NCBI GenBank assembly: GCA_965229335.1
Contig: OZ245874.1
Location: 4,402,001 to 4,466,000, forward strand
Direction: 5' to 3'
Source: JAFKFH01 sp017307375
Lineage (GTDB): Bacteria > Pseudomonadota > Alphaproteobacteria > Ferrovibrionales > Ferrovibrionaceae
DNA length: 64,000 bases
Part shown: positions 59,115 through 64,000 of the stretch, in pieces
Numbering within the stretch: the stretch's first letter is position 1
Layout: each line of letters begins with the position of its first letter
Position numbers and translations under genes: made by a program
The notes under the pieces: generated by a model
Databases searched by the model: none
Seen by the model: only the letters and a program-made list of their open reading frames with translations
What the model was told of the DNA's origin: nothing

Positions 59115-59840
59115 ATGGGCATGGCGGCCGAAAAGATCATGGGCGACACGATGGACTGGGGCGGGTTGTTCTTCGCACTCGACGATCCCAGCGCCGAGCC
59201 GCTCTGCCTCTATGATGCCGCCGAACGCATCGCCGCGACCAGCCCGTCCTACCGGCAGATGTTTCCGCAGCCCGAACAGACGCGGCTGCATCGCCGCCTG
59301 TCCGGCGTCATCGACTGCCAGCATCCCCAGACCGGCCGCTGGATGCGGCGGTCGACCGAGGCGCTGGAAGGCGGCTTCCGGCTGGAGCGCTGGGAAGACG
59401 TGACCCAGGATTACGTGGCTGCCGAGCGTAACGCGCTGCTGGCCCAGACCGCCGCGAGCGGCCTGCGCTTCTCGATCCTGCGCGGCGATGCCGATGGCGC
59501 GATCACGCTGATCGAACCGTCGTGGTTCCACACCTGGTTCAACCTGCCGCTGAGCGACCTGGCCGAGCTCGGCCGGCATGGCGCGCGCGCCGGGCTCTGG
59601 CGCCGTCTCGCCCCGGCGCTTGCCGATCCCTTCGCCGCCCCGGCCGGCGCGGACGTGCTGGAGTTGCCCGTCACGCTACCGCTGTTCGACGGCACCTGCC
59701 TGCGTTTTGCCGAGGCGTCGGCATGCGACCAGACGGCGATGGTCATCGCCGATGTCGGCTCGCTCGGCCTGGCGTCCTCGACCGCGCTGCATGCCCTGGT
59801 CAAGCTCGAGGCCGAACTGCCGCGCCTGTTCTGCATCTGA
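59115..59840 (+). CDS. PAS-like domain protein
   Basis: It has 241 residues. Residues 15-110 look PAS-like: a hydrophobic strand PLCLYDAAERIAATSPSYRQMF and later TGRWMRRSTEALEGGFRLERWEDVTQD, resembling the PAS/PAC ending. The C-terminal half is unassigned (WFHTWFNLPLSDLAELGRHG, ELPVTLPLFDG). No kinase or output domain is present. AAGGAGG is 5 bases upstream of the ATG at 59115. ATGs at 59112 and 59121 are alternatives. Receiver and Hpt-like genes follow on the same strand. Confidence 0.6.
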   Translation: MGMAAEKIMGDTMDWGGLFFALDDPSAEPLCLYDAAERIAATSPSYRQMFPQPEQTRLHRRLSGVIDCQHPQTGRWMRRSTEALEGGFRLERWEDVTQDYVAAERNALLAQTAASGLRFSILRGDADGAITLIEPSWFHTWFNLPLSDLAELGRHGARAGLWRRLAPALADPFAAPAGADVLELPVTLPLFDGTCLRFAEASACDQTAMVIADVGSLGLASSTALHALVKLEAELPRLFCI

Positions 59841-59929
59841 CCGATCTTCCGCCGCCGGCGACTGGACGACAGGCACCAGCATGGGTAGCCTGATCTTCCG
59901 GTCGATTCGGGGGAAGGCGGCAGGTCGGC

Positions 59930-60511
59930 ATGATTCGCAGCGGTGGCCTGCGGCTGGATGGCGTGACGGTCCTGCTGGCCGACGGGTCGAAGTTCACCCG
60001 CAAGCTGGTGGCCCAGATGTTGGCCGAGTTCGGCGTCGGCACGATCCTCGAAGCGGAGGACGGCGAGACTGCGCTTGACGCGCTCAAGCGCGGGCCGGTC
60101 GATCTGCTGATCTGCGACACATTGGTTGAAAATCCGGATGGCATTACCCTTACCCGCATGATCAGGCACGACAATGGTGCCACCTACCGGTCCATCCCGG
60201 TCCTGCTGCTGGCCGGCCATACCCGGCAGGCCGATGTCATCCGCATGCGCGATTGCGGCGCCAGTCTGATCCTGGCCAAGCCGGTGGCGCCGAAGGCGCT
60301 CTACGACCGGCTGGCCTGGATCGCGCGCGATCCCCGCCCCTTCGTCGACAGTGCGATCTACGCCGGCCCCGACCGGCGCCACAACGTCGGCGAGCCGCCG
60401 AATGGCGTGGCGCGTCGGCAGATGGACCGCGAACGCTTTGCCGACCAGACCAAATCATCGGTCAGCCATGACGAGATCATGGCGATCCTGCGCCAGGCGG
60501 ACAGCCTGTGA
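59930..60511 (+). CDS. single-domain response regulator with C-terminal extension
   Basis: It has 193 residues. The receiver domain (about 11-132) has D18, D63 (LLICDTLV, phospho-acceptor position) and K117 (LAKPV). The usual Ser/Thr near residue 95 appears as Ala-Gly-His-Thr. The remaining about 60 residues are charged, with no DNA-binding motif (RRHNVGEPPNGVARRQMDRERF). It overlaps the next gene by GTGA, so it is probably co-translated with the Hpt-like protein. Confidence 0.82.
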   Translation: MIRSGGLRLDGVTVLLADGSKFTRKLVAQMLAEFGVGTILEAEDGETALDALKRGPVDLLICDTLVENPDGITLTRMIRHDNGATYRSIPVLLLAGHTRQADVIRMRDCGASLILAKPVAPKALYDRLAWIARDPRPFVDSAIYAGPDRRHNVGEPPNGVARRQMDRERFADQTKSSVSHDEIMAILRQADSL

Positions 60512-60954
60512 GGAAGAGCCGCTTTGCCGCCTTGGCCACCCGCGACGGGGGCAGGAAACGCAGCGACGCCGTCCAGGCGGCGGAAAGCCAGCTTGCCACG
60601 ATGGAAGGCGACTACATCGCCGAGGCCGACAGGCTGATCGCCCAATTGAACGTCCTGAGCGGCGCGGCCCAGCCGGATGTCGAGGCGATCTACCGTGTGG
60701 CCGCGACGCTGCGCGGACTTGGCGGTGCTTTCGGCTATGTCCTGGTGTCCGACATCGCCGGCAGCCTCTGCGACCTGGCCGAGCGCCTTGGGGCGGCCGG
60801 TCAGGTGGATCCCCCTGCCCTGCTCGCGCACGCCCAGTCGCTGAGCCTGCTGCACCACCGGCGCGTGAAAGGTACTGGCGGCGATGGCGAAGCGCAGCTT
60901 TGCGAAGGTCTTGCCAGGCTTGTTGCACGCTGGCCCGCCGCAACCCTGCCGTGA
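60508..60954 (+). CDS. degenerate histidine-phosphotransfer (Hpt)-like protein
   Basis: It has 148 residues with a GTG start overlapping the receiver gene. The central part (about 35-115) follows the Hpt pattern: IYRVAATLRGLGGAFGYVLVSDIAGSLCDL. The canonical AHTLKG motif reads A65-A66-T-L-R-G, so the phosphorylated His is replaced by Ala66. The basic N-terminus (MRKSRFAALATRDGGRKR) is distinct. It may act as a non-phosphorylatable partner of the receiver. Confidence 0.55.
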   Translation: MRKSRFAALATRDGGRKRSDAVQAAESQLATMEGDYIAEADRLIAQLNVLSGAAQPDVEAIYRVAATLRGLGGAFGYVLVSDIAGSLCDLAERLGAAGQVDPPALLAHAQSLSLLHHRRVKGTGGDGEAQLCEGLARLVARWPAATLP

Positions 60955-61039
60955 GCCTGCCCCAACTTCGCCAGGATCCGGCGCCCTAATCGGCGGGCCG
61001 ATCGATTCGCGTCGGCACCGTTCAAGGGATCGACACGTC

Positions 61040-61534
61040 ATGGCTGCCATCACCCGCATTGCGACCCGCTCCGTCCTGGCGCTGGCACTCGCCGCCACCG
61101 CCGTCGGCTGCGCCGACATGCAGAACAATCCGAAGGCGACCGCCGGCACACTGCTCGGCGGCATCGGCGGCGCCGCGATCGGCTCGCAGTTCGGCAAGGG
61201 GACCGGCCAGATTGTGGGCGTTGCCGCCGGCACCCTGCTCGGCGCGCTCATCGGCAGCGAGGTCGGCAAGTCGCTCGATCGCGCCGATCGTGCCTACATG
61301 GCGCAGACTACCCAGCATACGCTCGAAACCGCCCCGTCGGGTCAGGTTGCGACCTGGCGCAATCCGGACAACGGCAATTACGGGACCGTCGTGCCGCAGG
61401 CGGCCTACCAGACCGCCGGCGGCCAGTATTGCCGCGAATACCAGCAGACCGTGACGGTCGGCGGCCAGACCGAGCGCGCCTACGGTACCGCCTGCCGCCA
61501 GCCGGACGGGTCGTGGAAAATCGTCTCGCAGTGA
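61040..61534 (+). CDS. 17-kDa surface antigen-type lipoprotein (glycine zipper)
   Basis: It has 164 residues. The signal ends in the lipobox AVGC (C24). A glycine-zipper region, GTLLGGIGGAAIGSQFGKGTGQ then GTLLGALIGSEVGKSLDR, lies at about 36-80. The C-terminal domain (CREYQQTVTVGGQTERAYGTACRQPDGSWKIV) matches the Rickettsia 17-kDa antigen family. It is an outer-membrane-associated lipoprotein of unknown function. Confidence 0.87.
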   Translation: MAAITRIATRSVLALALAATAVGCADMQNNPKATAGTLLGGIGGAAIGSQFGKGTGQIVGVAAGTLLGALIGSEVGKSLDRADRAYMAQTTQHTLETAPSGQVATWRNPDNGNYGTVVPQAAYQTAGGQYCREYQQTVTVGGQTERAYGTACRQPDGSWKIVSQ

Positions 61535-61603
61535 TGGAATAAACGGCCGCGCGCGGTGTTCGTCTTGGAGGGGCCCAGGAGTAGGGCCCTTTCAGGAGGG
61601 ACC

Positions 61604-61990
61604 ATGAAACTGACGCTCGCCTTGCCGATCCTCGCCGTTGCCGCCGTCACCCTGGCCGCTTGCGGCCATACCCCGCCGCCCCCGACGACGGTCGGGCAGA
61701 CCAGCCTCGGGCCTGTCCTGACCGACGCCAAGGGCATGACCCTCTACACCTTCGATCGCGACCCCAACGGCAAGTCGGCCTGCAACGGGCCCTGCGCCAC
61801 CAACTGGCCGCCGCTGGTATCCGACGATTCGACCTTCCCCACTGGCGCCTATTCGTTCGTTCTGCGCGAAGACGGCCGCGAGCAGTGGGCCTACAAGGGC
61901 AAGCCTCTCTACACCTGGTCCAAGGATGCCAAGCCCGGCGACACCACGGGCGAGAATTTCAACAACGTCTGGCACGTGGCCAGGCCGTAA
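61604..61990 (+). CDS. secreted-repeat lipoprotein (COG4315-type)
   Basis: It has 128 residues with a lipobox (LAAC, C20) and the secreted-repeat pattern GMTLYTFDRDPNGKSACNGPCATNWPPL, then GKPLYTWSKDAKPGDTTGENFNNVWHVARP. GGAGGG precedes the ATG. It sits 18 bases upstream of the ECF sigma gene on the same strand and may be its target or partner. That is inference. Confidence 0.85.
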   Translation: MKLTLALPILAVAAVTLAACGHTPPPPTTVGQTSLGPVLTDAKGMTLYTFDRDPNGKSACNGPCATNWPPLVSDDSTFPTGAYSFVLREDGREQWAYKGKPLYTWSKDAKPGDTTGENFNNVWHVARP

Positions 61991-62008
61991 GCGTAGGAAT
62001 ATAGATCG

Positions 62009-62497
62009 ATGCGGGACGCGCTCGTCGCGCAACTGCCGGGCCTGAGACGATACGCCCGGACATTGTGCGGCGACGCGACCCGTGCCGACGATCTGGTCCA
62101 GGACTGCATCGCCCGCGCGCTCGAGCGCGACCATCTGTGGCAGGGCGGCAACCTCCGCGCCTGGCTGTTCACCATCCTGCACAACCTGCATCTCAATGCC
62201 GTCCGGGCCGGCCGCGCCCGGCCGGCGCACGAGGCGCTGGTCGAGGCGGCGCTGAGCATCGCGCCCGCCGACCAGCACGAGCGCCTCGCGGCCCGCGAGG
62301 TACTGGCGAGGCTGGGCGATCTGCCCGACGACCAGCGCGCCGCGCTGATGCTGGTCGCGGTCGAGGGGCTGAGTTATGAAGAGGTGGCGGCGGTGCAGGG
62401 CGTGCCTGTCGGCACCGTGATGTCACGGCTGTCGCGCGCCCGGGCGCGCCTGCGGTCGGACAGCGGCGAACCGCCGGGATTGAGGCGCGTGAAATGA
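62009..62497 (+). CDS. ECF-type RNA polymerase sigma factor
   Basis: It has 162 residues. Region 2 is LPGLRRYARTLCGDATRADDLVQDCIARALER with ENLRAWLF-type helix NLRAWLFTILHNL. Region 4 has the helix-turn-helix LSYEEVAAVQGVPVGTVMSRLSRARARL. The stop overlaps the anti-sigma start (ATGA). Family: RpoE-like, proteobacterial group. Confidence 0.92.
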   Translation: MRDALVAQLPGLRRYARTLCGDATRADDLVQDCIARALERDHLWQGGNLRAWLFTILHNLHLNAVRAGRARPAHEALVEAALSIAPADQHERLAAREVLARLGDLPDDQRAALMLVAVEGLSYEEVAAVQGVPVGTVMSRLSRARARLRSDSGEPPGLRRVK

Positions 62498-63162
62498 GCG
62501 AACCCGTGCTGCCACCAGGCGATCGCGCCATCGATGCGGAACTGCAGGCGCTGTTCGGCCCGATCGGCGACGAACCGGTTCCCGCGCGGCTGATAGCGGC
62601 CGTCGACCGCCCGTCCCGCCGCCGGCTGATGTGGCGGACGGCGGCCGGCCTCGCCGTATTTCTGGTGGGCGGCGGGCTCGGCTGGCTCGCCCATGGCCAG
62701 TACCAGGCGTCGCGGCCGGACGACGGCATGCACCTCGCCACCCTGGCCCGGGGCGCGGCGCTGGCCCATCGGGTCTTCGCGGTCGAAGTGCGCCATCCGG
62801 TCGAGGTTCCGGCCTCCGACGAAGGCCATCTGGTTTCGTGGCTGTCGCGGCGCCTGGGCGTACCGGTGCGCCCACCGCCGCTGGGCGATCTCGGCTATCA
62901 CCTCGTCGGCGGGCGACTGTTGCCCGGCCAGCATGGTCCGGCGGCCCAATTCATGTACGAGACAGCGACCGGCGACCGCCTCACGCTCTACGCGACCGCC
63001 GCTACCGGCACGACCGAGACCGCCTTCCGTTTCCTGCAGGACGGCGAAACCGCCGTGTTCTACTGGCTCGACCGCGATGTCGCCTATGCGTTGATCGGCG
63101 CGACGGACCGCGCCCGGCTGCTGCCCGTGGCGCAGAAGGTCTACGAGCGCCTCGAGCACTGA
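62494..63162 (+). CDS. anti-sigma factor
   Basis: It has 222 residues. A short N-terminal cytoplasmic part (1-45) is followed by one membrane helix (about 47-66, TAAGLAVFLVGGGLGWLAHG) and a periplasmic domain of about 150 residues. The coupling with the ECF sigma gene supports the assignment. It lacks the HxxxCxxC zinc motif of ZAS anti-sigmas, so the inhibitory mode is probably different. Confidence 0.8.
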   Translation: MSEPVLPPGDRAIDAELQALFGPIGDEPVPARLIAAVDRPSRRRLMWRTAAGLAVFLVGGGLGWLAHGQYQASRPDDGMHLATLARGAALAHRVFAVEVRHPVEVPASDEGHLVSWLSRRLGVPVRPPPLGDLGYHLVGGRLLPGQHGPAAQFMYETATGDRLTLYATAATGTTETAFRFLQDGETAVFYWLDRDVAYALIGATDRARLLPVAQKVYERLEH

Positions 63163-63164
63163 CC

Positions 63165-63557
63165 TCAGGGCTCCAGCGGCCGCGGGCGCCCCTCGCCGTC
63201 GATGGCGACATAGACATAGGTGCCGTCGGTGACCAGGATCTCGTCGGGATCCAGCCGGCGCTGCACGATCGTTTCCATCTCGACCGAAATCGAGGTGCGC
63301 CCGACCTTGGTGACGCGGCCGTAGATCGTCACCACGTCGCCGACCTTGATCGGCTGGTTGAACCGCATCGCGGCGACCGCAACCGTGACCACCCGCCCCT
63401 GGGCCCGGCGGGCGGCGATGATGCCGCCGGCGATGTCCATCTGCGACAGCACCCAGCCGCCGAACACGTCGCCGTTGCCATTCAGATCGGCGGGCAGCGG
63501 CACGGTCCGGATCACCGGCTCGCCGCGCTCATGCGCACTCAGCTTGACGTCGCTCAC
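63165..63557 (-). CDS. acyl-CoA thioesterase (YciA type)
   Basis: Hotdog-fold thioesterase of 130 residues. The family segments DLNGNGDVFGGWVLSQMDIAGG, VAAMRFNQPIKVGDVVTIYG and VTDGTYVYVAIDGEGR are present. The active-site Asp (in DLN/DVFGG) is intact. GGAGG sits five bases before the GTG at 63557, so I prefer it to the in-frame ATG at 63569. The length then matches E. coli YciA (about 132). Confidence 0.85.
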   Translation of the reverse strand: MSDVKLSAHERGEPVIRTVPLPADLNGNGDVFGGWVLSQMDIAGGIIAARRAQGRVVTVAVAAMRFNQPIKVGDVVTIYGRVTKVGRTSISVEMETIVQRRLDPDEILVTDGTYVYVAIDGEGRPRPLEP

Positions 63558-63657
63558 ACTGTCCTCCATACGTTCAGGCGGTTCGCCCGGCGACGCCGCC
63601 ACGACATATTGTGGAACGTCAGTCTATTCCAAGCAACCTGTTGCAAAGTCCAGTCGC

Positions 63658-64000
63658 ATGAATGATCTGTTCCAAGCCGGGCGCAAGGGCGCGTCCGATT
63701 ATACCGCCGACCATATCGAGGTGCTCGAGGGGCTGGAACCCGTGCGCCGCCGCCCCGGCATGTATATCGGCGGCACCGACGAGCGGGCATTGCACCATCT
63801 GTTCGCCGAGGTGCTGGACAACGCGATGGACGAGGCCGTGGCGGGCCATGCCGACCGCATCGAGGTCGAGTTGCAGGCCGACGGCACGCTGTCGATCGCC
63901 GATAACGGCCGCGGCATGCCGATCGACGAACACAAGAAGTTTCCCGGCAAGTCGGCACTGGAAGTGATCCTGACCACGCTGCATTCGGGCGGCAAGTTCT
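63658..64000 (+). CDS. parE: DNA topoisomerase IV subunit B (partial, N-terminus)
   Basis: First 114 residues of the ATPase subunit of topoisomerase IV, truncated by the window end. The GHKL ATP-binding motifs are LDNAMDEAVAG and DNGRGMPIDEHKKFPGKSALEVILTTLHSGGKF (over 81-114). The EHKKFPGKSALEVILT stretch is characteristic of ParE and separates it from GyrB. The upstream region (63570-63657) is shared with the divergent thioesterase. Confidence 0.9.
   Translation, partial: MNDLFQAGRKGASDYTADHIEVLEGLEPVRRRPGMYIGGTDERALHHLFAEVLDNAMDEAVAGHADRIEVELQADGTLSIADNGRGMPIDEHKKFPGKSALEVILTTLHSGGKF

Overview
The window is a GC-rich, tightly packed chromosomal segment. The gene content points to an alphaproteobacterium, probably Rhodospirillales-like: a nuoABCDEFG-type complex I operon, the tig-clpP-clpX-lon-hupB block in conserved order, glnB-glnA behind a sigma-54 promoter, an RpoH-like promoter in front of lon, malonyl-CoA decarboxylase, a 17-kDa-antigen lipoprotein and parE. 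No phage, insertion sequence or CRISPR array is visible. Genus cannot be assigned from the sequence alone.

Layout. 1-6326 (minus): nuoG (cut by the window edge), F, E, D, C, B, A. 6663-7169: tRNA-Asp and tRNA-Val. 7258-14148 (minus): hupB, lon, clpX, clpP, tig, tRNA-Leu. 14258-22774: malonyl-CoA decarboxylase, divergent from a six-gene hyfBCEFGI-like membrane complex whose large subunit has lost most Ni-binding cysteines. 22847-31909: mixed metabolic genes and regulators (secreted protein, AraC regulator, hydrolase, Nnr repair enzyme, amidase, FAD oxidoreductase, P450, SRPBCC protein, phosphodiesterase). 31990-38497: a compact sugar operon (GntR regulator, FGGY kinase, BtpA-family protein, SDR, RbsC/RbsB/RbsA-type ABC transporter). 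38562-43520: phasin-like protein, alcohol dehydrogenase, secreted proteins, EmrE-type pump, a duplicated HD hydrolase and a CgeB-like glycosyltransferase. 43783-51938: cold-shock protein, chemoreceptor, an internally duplicated unknown protein, TrpD2-like protein, two tandem periplasmic binding proteins, tRNA-His, aminotransferase, OmpA-like protein. 52149-53968: glnB-glnA. 54025-58997: Asp/Glu racemase, AraC regulator, thiBPQ thiamine transporter. 59115-60954: a PAS-like protein, a receiver protein and a degenerate Hpt-like protein. 61040-64000: two lipoproteins, an ECF sigma/anti-sigma pair, YciA-like thioesterase and the start of parE.

How they work together. Complex I feeds the respiratory chain, and the Hyf-like complex is a second, related, probable ion-pumping machine with an unknown electron donor and acceptor. 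The sugar operon couples uptake, phosphorylation and oxidation under one GntR repressor. glnBA is the nitrogen-control core. The least understood pieces are the Hyf-like complex, the sugar operon substrate, the duplicated HD and His-rich proteins, and the PAS/receiver/Hpt-like trio.
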